Source of the DNA: JABMNT01 sp048262655
GTDB taxonomy: Bacteria; Pseudomonadota; Alphaproteobacteria; Rhodospirillales; Casp-alpha2
Length of the DNA: 64,000 bases
Direction of reading: 5' to 3'
NCBI GenBank assembly: GCA_048262655.1
Contig: JBLXEY010000002.1
Span: 760,855 to 824,854, forward strand
Numbering within the stretch: position 1 is the first letter of the stretch; the number at the start of each line of letters is the position of its first letter. Positions 8,587 to 16,290 of this stretch are shown here, one piece after another. Both the position numbers and the translations under genes were made by a program. The notes below the pieces were generated by a model that was not told the origin of the DNA, made no database searches, and saw only the letters and a list, made by a program, of their open reading frames with translations.

Positions 8587-9798
8587 GTGAATTACGAAAA
8601 CTTTTTTATCGATAAAATCGAAGACCTGAAACAGGAAGGCCGTTATCGCGTTTTTGCAGATTTGGAGCGTCGCGCCGGAAAGTTTCCGTCTGCGATCAAC
8701 CATACCGAAGAAGGTGTTCGCGATGTCACCGTATGGTGTTCCAATGATTATCTCGGTCAAGGCCAAAACGACGTCGTCTTACAGGCGCTCCACGAAGCGG
8801 CAGACAAGTGTGGCGCCGGAGCCGGCGGTACGCGCAATATTGCAGGTACCAACCATGCCCATGTCATGCTCGAACGGGAATTGGCGGACCTGCACAACCG
8901 CGAAGCGGCACTTCTCCTCGGCTCTGGTTGGATGGCCAATATGACGGCCCTGGCGACGCTTGGTGAAAAAATGCCCAATCTGGTCATACTCTCTGATGCG
9001 AAAAATCATAACTCGATGATTGAGGGTATTCGGCACGGCAAATGTGAACGCGTTGTATTTGGCCACAATGATCTTGCCGATTTAGAAGCAAAGCTAAAAG
9101 CTTACCCCATAGAACGCCCCAAATTGATTGCATTTGAATCGCTTTATTCCATGGATGGCGATATCGCACCGATCAAAGACATATGCGATCTTGCCGATCA
9201 GTATGGCGCTATGACCTTCATCGACGAAGTACACGCAGTTGGTTTGTACGGCGCGCGTGGTGGCGGTGTCTGCGAACGTGAAGGCGTTATGCATAGGCCA
9301 ACGATTATTCAGGGAACCCTCGCCAAGGCCTTTGGCGTTGTTGGCGGGTATATTGCTGGCTCTGCGGCCTTGTGTGACTTTATCCGAAGCTATGGCAATG
9401 GCTTTATCTTCTCGACCTCTTTGCCGCCGGCGATTGCCGCAGCCGCACAGGCCAGTGTTGCTTACTTGAAAGAGCACAATGAAGTGCGGGAGCGGCACCA
9501 AGAGCGCGCCCGAACCCTCAAAAACAGGCTTCGTGACGTTGGGATCGATGTCATGCCATCTGTAAGCCACATTGTCCCGGTCATGGTAGGCGATCCGGTT
9601 CTTTGTAAGAAGGCGAGCGACATATTGCTCGATGATCATGGCATCTATGTCCAACCGATTAATTATCCAACTGTTGAGCGGGGCACAGAAAGATTAAGGT
9701 TTACGCCGACCCCCTTACATACGGATACAGATATGGATCACCTCATCATTGCTATGAAGGACGTATGGGAACGCTTGGGATTGAAATTTGCTGCGTAA
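8587..9798 (+). CDS. hemA: 5-aminolevulinate synthase
   Basis: Condenses glycine with succinyl-CoA to 5-aminolevulinate, the committed step of the C4 tetrapyrrole pathway used by alphaproteobacteria. The 403-residue protein has the glycine-rich CGAGAGGTRNIAGTNH region (about 75-90), the FIDEVHAVGLYG segment (about 211-222) and GTLAKAFGVVGGY with the PLP lysine at 247. It starts at GTG 8587 behind a strong AAGGAG; the family N-terminus (short, beginning NYENFF) fits this. It follows the aminotransferase by 40 bases. Nothing directly shows regulation, though the intergenic region upstream carries DnaA-like boxes. Confidence 0.96.
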   Translation: MNYENFFIDKIEDLKQEGRYRVFADLERRAGKFPSAINHTEEGVRDVTVWCSNDYLGQGQNDVVLQALHEAADKCGAGAGGTRNIAGTNHAHVMLERELADLHNREAALLLGSGWMANMTALATLGEKMPNLVILSDAKNHNSMIEGIRHGKCERVVFGHNDLADLEAKLKAYPIERPKLIAFESLYSMDGDIAPIKDICDLADQYGAMTFIDEVHAVGLYGARGGGVCEREGVMHRPTIIQGTLAKAFGVVGGYIAGSAALCDFIRSYGNGFIFSTSLPPAIAAAAQASVAYLKEHNEVRERHQERARTLKNRLRDVGIDVMPSVSHIVPVMVGDPVLCKKASDILLDDHGIYVQPINYPTVERGTERLRFTPTPLHTDTDMDHLIIAMKDVWERLGLKFAA

Positions 9799-9856
9799 CG
9801 CTTATGTTTGGTATATATAGTCGAGTGACAAACCTTTTCTTCGATAGGTAAAACGC

Positions 9857-10402
9857 ATGTATGCAGACAATACCCTGACGCCGAAAGAGACCGTAAGGTT
9901 CTGTGCGCTCGGGACGCTGGCCGAGATGCCCATGTCTTACAGCAAACTTGCGATTTCTGTGCGCCATTTTATTGATCGGGTTCAAGGGCCTTCACTTGAT
10001 GTTTTAGGCACTTCTATTGAGCTTCTTAAATATGAAGGTCTTGTTGAAACATCTGGTAGCGACCAGAGCGATCCAGTCTATAAAATCACGGAAATGGGCC
10101 GCGATGAACTCAACCAATTATTGACGGCTGGCATCCGGGCCACGGATTCAGATCACAACAAGCTCATTGAAGCCCTTAAATTCCGCTATCTCCATTTGTT
10201 GCCGACACCTGAACAAGAGGAACAAACCGACTTGTTGGAAGAACGTGCAGAAGTTCAACTGTCACGCCTGCAGGACTTGCGCGCACAATACGACAAAGAA
10301 CCCGGACATTTGGTCGATTGGCTGGACCGAGAAACGGGTGAAATTCAAGACCGGTTGGACTGGCTCAAAAACTTCAAATTGAAGCTACAAATTAACCGCT
10401 AG
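9857..10402 (+). CDS. PadR-like winged-helix protein with C-terminal coiled coil
   Basis: A 181-residue soluble protein. Residues ~10-90 (CALGTLAEMPMSYSKLAISVRHFIDR..., then LLKYEGLVETSG and KITEMGRDELNQLL) follow the winged-helix pattern of PadR-like regulators, with a predicted recognition helix and a wing ending in the Y-K-I-T-E-M-G-R-DEL element. Residues ~115-181 are highly charged and helical (EEQTDLLEERAEVQLSRLQDLR), as in the PadR dimerisation domain. Likely a transcriptional regulator with unknown targets. It lies 58 bases after hemA with a modest site (AGGT) before ATG 9857, so it may be read through from hemA. Confidence 0.65.
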   Translation: MYADNTLTPKETVRFCALGTLAEMPMSYSKLAISVRHFIDRVQGPSLDVLGTSIELLKYEGLVETSGSDQSDPVYKITEMGRDELNQLLTAGIRATDSDHNKLIEALKFRYLHLLPTPEQEEQTDLLEERAEVQLSRLQDLRAQYDKEPGHLVDWLDRETGEIQDRLDWLKNFKLKLQINR

Positions 10403-10443
10403 ATCGAAATCAATGGCTGGCCGTTTGCCGCGAAATAACGCCA

Positions 10444-10881
10444 TTACTCAGACATCATGACATCGATCAGCATCGTGTATAGGTTATTCCATATGTGTTG
10501 GTGAGAATTAAAATCATCGTCGCCAATGCAGGCTTTCACTGCACTAAAAAAAGCGTTTCTTCCCATTTCCAAATGCCTTTTGGTAAGATCCATGCGACGG
10601 TGATGCACCCCAACGGCACGCAATAATGGCTCCAGAGAGCTAGGGTTCCTTATTTCCGCCGCAGCAGACTCTATGAGGGTATTAAACATTACAATCTGTT
10701 TGTGTCTATCCTGACTAAACAACTTTCTGGTCGCCGGGTGCTCGTCAAATAGGCATTTATAAAAGCTCCGCGCGAGTAATGTTTCCTGCTCAAGACACTT
10801 GCCCAATGCCTCTTGAAGATACAGTAATTCCAACGCAAACAAATCATAAGTGACGTAGTCTTCACCATTTTCGGACATCAT
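10444..10881 (-). CDS. Single-domain globin (haem protein)
   Basis: A 145-residue all-helical protein with a bacterial globin pattern. SFYKCLFDEHPATRKLFSQD (about 39-58) supplies the B/C helices and CD1 phenylalanine (Phe55). AVGVHHRRMDLTKRHLEMG (about 89-107) gives the F helix with proximal histidine His93, spaced from the following glycine as in flavohaemoglobins. There is no reductase domain, so this is a lone globin acting as an O2/NO binder, sensor or partner. Its ATG overlaps the TGA of the upstream PAS gene (ATGATG, with GGAGGG upstream), so it is translationally coupled to it. It is expected to follow the FNR-type promoter at 11507-11548. Confidence 0.72.
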   Translation of the reverse strand: MMSENGEDYVTYDLFALELLYLQEALGKCLEQETLLARSFYKCLFDEHPATRKLFSQDRHKQIVMFNTLIESAAAEIRNPSSLEPLLRAVGVHHRRMDLTKRHLEMGRNAFFSAVKACIGDDDFNSHQHIWNNLYTMLIDVMMSE

Positions 10882-11417
10882 AACCCTCCAAGCGAGAAGA
10901 TGAATTCGTTGTAACCTATTTTATTCTCCGTCAAGAGATCGACGACGGCTTTATAGGACGCGTTCAATCCCTCTTTGGGGCTCTGCGCGCTTTGCTCGAT
11001 ATCCAGCAACGTTTTATAAAGCGGTTCAATATGTGTAGTGATCACATCTCGATTTGGAACCCGTCGGCTCGAATGATAGCCAACAAGATCGCCATTCCCG
11101 TTATAACTTGGCGTAACATGAGCAAACACCCAATAGTGGTCTCCATTAGAAGCGCGATTAACAACATAGGCAAAAACCTCTTTGCCGTCTGAAATGGTGT
11201 TCCACAGCAGTTCAAACACAGCGCGAGGCATATGGGGATGTCGAATGAGATTATGTTGAACACCGATACATTCTTTTTCGGTGAGGCCTGCGACCCGATA
11301 GAAGGTCCTGTTCCCATAGGTAATCTTGCCCGTCAAATCGGTCTTTGAAACAATAACTTCGTTCTCGTCGAAAGTTCTTTCATTGCCCGTTAACCGGGGG
11401 TTCCCATAAAGAGCCAT
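10878..11417 (-). CDS. Aer-like PAS-domain sensory protein
   Basis: A 179-residue soluble protein. The PAS domain occupies about residues 18-130: VIVSKTDLTGKITYGNRTFYRVAGL, ECIGVQHNLIRHPHMP, then a DHYWVFAHVTP strand and GDLVGYHSSRRVP. This is the pattern of the FAD-binding PAS of the aerotaxis receptor Aer and of PAS modules attached to chemoreceptors. Here it has no transducer domain. The C-terminal ~45 residues are helical and end where the globin begins. ATG 11417 has AAGGAAG just upstream; the frame remains open to 11588 but that part shows no PAS similarity and contains the promoter. It probably senses redox state or oxygen and signals through a partner. Confidence 0.8.
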   Translation of the reverse strand: MALYGNPRLTGNERTFDENEVIVSKTDLTGKITYGNRTFYRVAGLTEKECIGVQHNLIRHPHMPRAVFELLWNTISDGKEVFAYVVNRASNGDHYWVFAHVTPSYNGNGDLVGYHSSRRVPNRDVITTHIEPLYKTLLDIEQSAQSPKEGLNASYKAVVDLLTENKIGYNEFIFSLGGL

Positions 11418-11506
11418 CGCACTTCCTTTTCTGCCACCCAGAGACCATCGCTGGTTTAGGAGCCTATTCGCGAGCATACCCCCTACAAAAGTCTCCCTTG
11501 CGCATC

Positions 11507-11548
11507 TTTGTATGATGCCAGCTTTATTGTTGAATTGACTTGGATCAA
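11507..11548 (-). promoter_or_regulatory. Predicted class II FNR/FixK-type promoter of the PAS-globin operon
   Basis: TTGACTTGGATCAA at 11535-11548 matches the FNR/Anr/FixK consensus TTGAY-N4-(A/G)TCAA. Read toward the PAS gene, its centre (11541.5) lies ~41.5 bases before a start predicted at ~11500. A -10-like TACAAA occupies 11512-11507, exactly where a class II FNR-activated promoter would place it. The leader to ATG 11417 would be ~83 bases. The motif and spacing are seen in the sequence; regulation is inferred. Confidence 0.6.
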
Positions 11549-11731
11549 TTGAAACATACTGAAACATTTGGCTGACATCTTTAACCAAAAGGTTTTATCT
11601 GGCTCGTGTCAGTTGGATGCCTGCAGAGAGATGTTTGTGTTAACTGGCAAGGGTCGCGAGATCATCCAAAAGCTCCGGTATACGCGCCCGGGAACGTTTT
11701 GGATAAGGTTATGAATACCCCCTAAAGAAAA

Positions 11732-11767
11732 AGCCCCCGAAACTCCCTAAAAGGGAATTCGAGGGCT
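11732..11767 (-). terminator. Rho-independent terminator downstream of the chemoreceptor gene
   Basis: On the minus strand AGCCCTCGAA and TTCCCT pair, with a few mismatches, with AGGGA and TTTCGGGGGCT around a short T-rich loop. TTTTCTTTAG follows at 11731-11722. The orientation fits termination of the chemoreceptor transcript that ends at 11881, and insulates the PAS promoter downstream. Confidence 0.75.
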
Positions 11768-11818
11768 CTAAATTTGTGTTTCACAATACAGGAACGATGT
11801 TCGGTTCCAGAAACGATA

Positions 11819-11854
11819 CCAAAACCTCCTGTTTAAGGGTCGAGAAGGTTTTGG
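11819..11854. repeat. Inverted repeat 3' of the chemoreceptor gene
   Basis: CCAAAACCT at 11819-11827 and AGGTTTTGG at 11846-11854 are perfect 9-base arms around an 18-base loop, between the chemoreceptor stop codon and its terminator. It may stabilise the mRNA 3' end or bind a protein; no function is evident. Confidence 0.5.
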
Positions 11855-11880
11855 TCCGCAATAGAAGGTGTTGCGTATTC

Positions 11881-14028
11881 CTACGCCGACTTGATTTTCT
11901 GCAAGTATTGCTCGATTTGTGAACGAAGCTCGCTTGCTTGATCATTTGTCACCCGAGCTGCCTCGAGCACTTCATTGGATTTCAGACCTGTATCCGATGT
12001 CGCCTCGTTCACACTCAGGATATTACTGGAGACTTCTTGTGTCCCCATCGACGCTTCTTCAACGTTACGAGCAATTTCCTGGGTTGCAGCACCTTGCTCT
12101 TCAATCGCTGCTGCAATCGCAGTCGAGATTTCACTCACATCTCCAACCGTTTTTCCGATGCCTTGAATTGCAGACACTGTATTGCTTGTTGCAGATTGAA
12201 TATCCGCAATCTGAGAACTGATCTCATCTGTCGCTTTGGCCGTCTGATTTGCCAGGTTCTTAACTTCGGATGCAACGACCGCGAACCCTTTGCCAGCATC
12301 CCCGGCACGGGCCGCTTCAATGGTCGCATTCAAAGCCAGCAGGTTGGTTTGTTCTGCGATATCTGAAATCAACTGGAGAACTTCGCCAATTTTCTGCGAC
12401 GAGGTCTCCAGGCCTTGCACCTGAGATGACGCCGATGAAACCGCACCGACAGCCTCATTTGCAATCTGGCTGGCTTGACTGACTTGCCCACTGATCTCGT
12501 TGATCGTCGATGAAAGCTCTTCGGCAGCTGTTGCTACGGTCTGAACGTTAGCGGATGCACGCTCTGCTGCCGTCGCGACAACTTCCGTTTTCTGTCCCGC
12601 GTCTGTCGCAGAGGCAGCCATTATGGATGCGGTGTCTTGCATTTCTGACAAGGAATCACTAACAGAACTCAGGACATCCGTTACAGATTTATCAAATCGA
12701 TCTGTTTCCTGAGTGACGAACTGGCTCCGCTTTTCTTTGGCTTCTTGTTCAAGAGCCTGTTCCTTTTCAAGTTTCGCGCTTTCACGCAGCTTGTCTCTGA
12801 ACTCGACCAACGTGTGGGAAATTCCGCCAATAGCTGTTTCACGGTCATGCAGCGTGATCTCTGCATCCAGGTTCCCCGAAGCGATAACCGTCATACTCTC
12901 GACTGTTTCGGTGAGTGGGTTCGCGATGGACCGACCAAAGCTGATACCAACAATTCCTGAAACCACGATGACACCACCGACCAAAGCTAAAATCCAGAGG
13001 CCCAATAAATTAACGTCGGCGTGGGCCTCATCTTCATCGATTTCAGCGATAATTGCCCAACGGGTCCCATGAAAATCGAGCGGCGTATAAGCCGAAAAAA
13101 CCGAAATACCCCGGTAGTCCTCAATAACGGCAACACCCGTATTTCCGGCCAAGGCTTGTTTAACAGATTCCGACTCAATTTTTGTTTTCAGGATCGTACT
13201 CTCTTCGCTGAAACGCGAGTCTGTTCGCATCAGGAAGTCATCACCAACGGCATAAGTTTCACCTGTCTCTCCCATACCAGCTGTTTGCTGCATGACACCA
13301 TTCAAACGATTGATAGGCATCTGGAAGACAAGAACGCCGGCCATATTACCATTGTCGCGCATAACAGGTTTAGAGATGAAACTTGCCGGCGCATCAAAAC
13401 TGGGGGCGTAGGGTTTGAAATCGTCAAAAAAGGTGAATTCTGGATCGGTACTGGCACGCGCTGCTCGAAAAGCGCGCCCTAAACCGGTGTCTTTATATTT
13501 TCCCGATGCCAGATTGGTTGCATAATCCAACTCTTTGAAAACCGTGTAAATCAGATTTCCATCAAGATCGAACAGAAAAATATCATAATAGTCACGTTCC
13601 CGCAGAAAAGTTCGGACTGATGGGTGATACTTCTTATGGGCCGCACTGTAGGTGGAACCATCTTCAGCATAATCCAGATCGTCTTTTTTACCCGTTGGGT
13701 TTGGATTATCTGTAATATAAAGGCTTTGAAGCTTCTGTTCGGCGTTTGGCCCCAGTTCATTCCAGGCAGCACTGAACACATCTAGCATTTCAACCGTGTT
13801 TTGATTCTTGGCCATCGAGTTCAAGTCTTGATCAATCGATGACAGATAGTCGCCCAGCGCAGCAGCTCTGGATTTTTCAAGCGCTGTCATCTTTCCAAAC
13901 GTCGCGTCATCCATTGCAGCACGGGTTATGACATAACTCGCTGCACCGACAACAATTGCCGCGATAATTGCCATTAAAGACGTAACCAGCGGAATAGACC
14001 GACGCAAAGGTAATCTTGAAAAATTCAT
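11881..14028 (-). CDS. Methyl-accepting chemotaxis protein with periplasmic Cache-like sensor
   Basis: A 715-residue transmembrane chemoreceptor. TM1 is at about residues 13-36 (IPLVTSLMAIIAAIVVGAASYVI). A periplasmic sensor of ~290 residues follows, with DIFLFDLDGNLIYTVFKE and GVLVFQMPINRLNGVM, as in Cache-type ligand domains. TM2 is at about 335-358, then HAMP (SIANPLTETVESMTVIASGNLDAEI) and the methylation/kinase-control coiled coil. The hairpin tip, at about 550-585, includes IAEQTNLLALNATIEAARAG, the CheA/CheW contact. ATG 14028 is preceded by TTGGAG; the TTG at 14040 is less likely. It has its own upstream region and terminator. Ligand unknown. Confidence 0.93.
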   Translation of the reverse strand: MNFSRLPLRRSIPLVTSLMAIIAAIVVGAASYVITRAAMDDATFGKMTALEKSRAAALGDYLSSIDQDLNSMAKNQNTVEMLDVFSAAWNELGPNAEQKLQSLYITDNPNPTGKKDDLDYAEDGSTYSAAHKKYHPSVRTFLRERDYYDIFLFDLDGNLIYTVFKELDYATNLASGKYKDTGLGRAFRAARASTDPEFTFFDDFKPYAPSFDAPASFISKPVMRDNGNMAGVLVFQMPINRLNGVMQQTAGMGETGETYAVGDDFLMRTDSRFSEESTILKTKIESESVKQALAGNTGVAVIEDYRGISVFSAYTPLDFHGTRWAIIAEIDEDEAHADVNLLGLWILALVGGVIVVSGIVGISFGRSIANPLTETVESMTVIASGNLDAEITLHDRETAIGGISHTLVEFRDKLRESAKLEKEQALEQEAKEKRSQFVTQETDRFDKSVTDVLSSVSDSLSEMQDTASIMAASATDAGQKTEVVATAAERASANVQTVATAAEELSSTINEISGQVSQASQIANEAVGAVSSASSQVQGLETSSQKIGEVLQLISDIAEQTNLLALNATIEAARAGDAGKGFAVVASEVKNLANQTAKATDEISSQIADIQSATSNTVSAIQGIGKTVGDVSEISTAIAAAIEEQGAATQEIARNVEEASMGTQEVSSNILSVNEATSDTGLKSNEVLEAARVTNDQASELRSQIEQYLQKIKSA

Positions 14029-14287
14029 AGGAAACTCCAATCAATCGTTCGAGCAAGGCTGGGCTAGCAGAACCAAAACCTCCACAATATACAGAGCCTC
14101 TGATCTCTTATCACCGCCCCAAAAACATCAGAAATCAGCCTAAAATGTACACTAGGCATGGGTGATGCCTACGTATTAGCCATCAGGGGCACGACCGTCA
14201 AAGGAAAAACATACATAAATACACTCACACATGTGAATGGGTGTAACTTCGTAAAACCGATAATGATGGGATTAAGTGGGAAAATGC

Positions 14288-14773
14288 CTAATTCAGGACT
14301 TTTTCACAGACCTTGCGTAAACCAGCCAGCATAAGCTCGCCATCCTGCCCGCCTGTACCTTTTAGCTTGCTGGCGACAACTAGCTTCATCGCATCCACAT
14401 GAACATCAATGACGTCGACAATATGGGGATCATTGGCATCGGCTTTGTCGATAATCTGGCATACCTGATTGCCAATAACCGTCATCAAGTCAAAACCGAA
14501 GCTTCCCCCTTGCCCTTTTATGTCGTGCGCCACCTGAAAAACACCCTGTAGGTTTTTTTCACGTTCGCTTGCGTCACTCTTTAAATCCTGACAGGCTTTC
14601 TCGATCCGAGCAATATCTTGAACAACCCATTCGAGATATTCATCCGTCATATTCGCAATCGCGTTCTCTGCACGAAGAAGCGCGGCTTCATCAACGGCAC
14701 CAGCGCCGCCCACTGAAACCTTTGATTTCAATGTATTAGGCGGCGTTATAAACTCCAGATTTTCGTCTTTCAT
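14288..14773 (-). CDS. Hpt (histidine phosphotransfer) domain protein
   Basis: A 161-residue soluble protein. The C-terminal ~100 residues form an Hpt-like four-helix bundle with FQVAHDIKGQGGSFGFDLMT, the phospho-accepting histidine segment (H-x-x-K-G-x-x-x-x-x-G), at about residues 89-108. The N-terminal ~60 residues are less conserved. It should relay phosphate between response regulators or from a hybrid kinase; no hybrid kinase is in the window. It lies 259 bases upstream of the chemoreceptor on the same strand, so a chemotaxis or motility link is possible. ATG 14773 has only a weak ribosome site, and the open frame continues to 14881. Confidence 0.72.
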   Translation of the reverse strand: MKDENLEFITPPNTLKSKVSVGGAGAVDEAALLRAENAIANMTDEYLEWVVQDIARIEKACQDLKSDASEREKNLQGVFQVAHDIKGQGGSFGFDLMTVIGNQVCQIIDKADANDPHIVDVIDVHVDAMKLVVASKLKGTGGQDGELMLAGLRKVCEKVLN

Positions 14774-14935
14774 ATGCGCTTCAGTTCTCAAGAATCGAAA
14801 TTTGGATCTGTTATTTGTGATTGTAAGAGAGTTTAGCCCCCAGAACCCGGTTTGGACAATAGGTGGTTCGCAAAAGATCAAACATCTGACGTTATTGTGA
14901 AAATCATACGTTAGGCAACGTATGGCCAGGTTCCC

Positions 14936-15379
14936 TTAGATCAGCCCTAATTCCCTAAGTTCGTCGGCCATGACTTCAGGCAGTGCGTCTCCAGGGTCGT
15001 GCCCTTTCGGCAAATCGACCGGGGCGTCAGACGGGGCCAGATAGCGCCAACCTTGAAAAGGCCTAAAACTACGTGGGCGTGTGCGCACGAGTTCCGGGTG
15101 AAGGATGAATGCACATGCCGGTTTTCCATCTTCCCGCTCTACTGCGCGAAACTCGGTAATGCGCTGGCGCACACGTATAACCCGACGAATAACCCAATAT
15201 AAGGAACCGCCACCATCCAATAACTCCTGGGCACGCTTTGGTGTATTTCGTGTCACATGTCTAAGTTCCGGTTTTTTTATACCTGCGGCTCGCCCTGCAT
15301 CCAGACGCATTTGTTGGGCCGCTTCAAGCTGTTCAACGTCGTCAATACCGACACATAGCTTGATTAAGTGTACACTCAC
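14936..15379 (-). CDS. DUF1489 family protein
   Basis: A 147-residue soluble protein recognised as the alphaproteobacterial DUF1489 family by HLIKLCVGIDDVEQLEAAQ at the start, HVTRNTPKRAQELLDGGGSLYWVIR (about 41-65) and CAFILHPELVRTRPRSFRPFQGWRYL (about 88-113). The family has no established function. It starts at GTG 15379, four bases inside the end of the HMG-CoA lyase gene, so it is the last coupled cistron of the leucine operon. DUF1489 is widespread outside this pathway, so its position need not mean a metabolic role. Confidence 0.85.
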   Translation of the reverse strand: MSVHLIKLCVGIDDVEQLEAAQQMRLDAGRAAGIKKPELRHVTRNTPKRAQELLDGGGSLYWVIRRVIRVRQRITEFRAVEREDGKPACAFILHPELVRTRPRSFRPFQGWRYLAPSDAPVDLPKGHDPGDALPEVMADELRELGLI

Positions 15380-16290
15380 GAAGATTGATCCATCGGTCCG
15401 TTCATTGCCAAAGCGACCTTACTTCCGCTGGGTCGCCCAATTTGTCTGGATATAAACGCGGATGCGTCCAAAAGACCAGCCATATCCACACCGGTTTTGA
15501 TGCCAAGACCATTCAGCATATAAAGAACATCCTCTGTCGCCACATTGCCAGAAGCGCCCTTTGCGTAGGGGCAGCCGCCCAAACCTGCAACGGAACAGTC
15601 AATTGTCTGGATGCCTAACGCCAAGACCGCATGAATATTCGCCAGCGCTTGCCCGTAGGTATCGTGAAAATGTGCAGCAAGTTTATCAATGGGAACGGCT
15701 TGAGAAATGCACTCAATAAGCTGAACCGCCTGCCCCGGTGTTCCACACCCGATGGTATCGCCCAGAGAAACTTCATAGCAGCCCGCATCAATCAACCGTT
15801 GCGTCAGGCTCGCAACTGCCTCTATCGATACGTCACCCTCGTAAGGGCAGCCCATGACACACGAAATGTAACCACGTACGCGCACACCATTTGATAACGC
15901 GTGCTCGCAGACAGGCAAAAACCGTTCAATGCTTTCCGCTATCGTACAATTGATATTTTTCCTGGAAAAGCTTTCAGACGCGGCGGCGAATATTGCCACC
16001 TCTTCAACACCTACCGCCAATGCCGCTTCCAGGCCCTGCACATTTGGCGTCAACGCGGAATAACTGACGCCGGGTGACCGGTTCAAACCTGTAAAAACAT
16101 CCTTTGAATCTGCCATTTGCGGCACCCATTTTGGTGACACAAATGCTCCCGCCTCAATAGACCGAACCCCGCAATCGGCTAACATTTCGATAAGTCGGAT
16201 CTTCGTAGAAGTTGGCAGAAAGACCGGTTCATTTTGCAATCCATCACGCGGCCCAACTTCGACCAAGTTAACAAAATCAGGCATGCTCAT
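15376..16290 (-). CDS. mvaB: Hydroxymethylglutaryl-CoA lyase
   Basis: Splits 3-hydroxy-3-methylglutaryl-CoA to acetyl-CoA and acetoacetate, the last step of leucine breakdown. The 304-residue TIM-barrel enzyme has the N-terminal VEVGPRDGLQNE metal/substrate motif at about 11-22, AHFHDTYGQALAN with metal-binding His residues near 210-222, and GLGGCPYAKGASGNVATEDV (about 240-259) including the catalytic cysteine loop. It starts at ATG 16290, overlapping the mccA TGA by four bases, and overlaps the following DUF1489 gene. Translational coupling fits its place as the last enzyme of the pathway. Confidence 0.96.
   Translation of the reverse strand: MSMPDFVNLVEVGPRDGLQNEPVFLPTSTKIRLIEMLADCGVRSIEAGAFVSPKWVPQMADSKDVFTGLNRSPGVSYSALTPNVQGLEAALAVGVEEVAIFAAASESFSRKNINCTIAESIERFLPVCEHALSNGVRVRGYISCVMGCPYEGDVSIEAVASLTQRLIDAGCYEVSLGDTIGCGTPGQAVQLIECISQAVPIDKLAAHFHDTYGQALANIHAVLALGIQTIDCSVAGLGGCPYAKGASGNVATEDVLYMLNGLGIKTGVDMAGLLDASAFISRQIGRPSGSKVALAMNGPMDQSS

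Larger units (their letters stand above)
11418..11880. other. 463-base intergenic region between PAS gene and chemoreceptor gene
   Basis: Running down from the chemoreceptor end it holds a 9-bp-arm inverted repeat, a rho-independent terminator, and then the FNR-type promoter of the PAS-globin operon. Beyond these I see no gene; the open frame extending upstream of the PAS start has no recognisable domain. Confidence 0.7.

Noticed and set aside
9094..9654. 186-codon minus-strand frame opposite hemA
   Set aside because: Antisense to a well-conserved gene, no domain and no ribosome site.
13021..13482. 153-codon + strand frame opposite the chemoreceptor
   Set aside because: Shadow of the chemoreceptor; product is not protein-like.
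11818..14083. 12-base direct repeat (ACCAAAACCTCC) on both sides of the chemoreceptor gene (11818 and 14072)
   Set aside because: A repeat of this length is expected by chance in 64 kb; no mobile element features are present.
14225..14237. CACATGTG palindrome upstream of the chemoreceptor
   Set aside because: Short and without matching flanks; no known regulator site fits.
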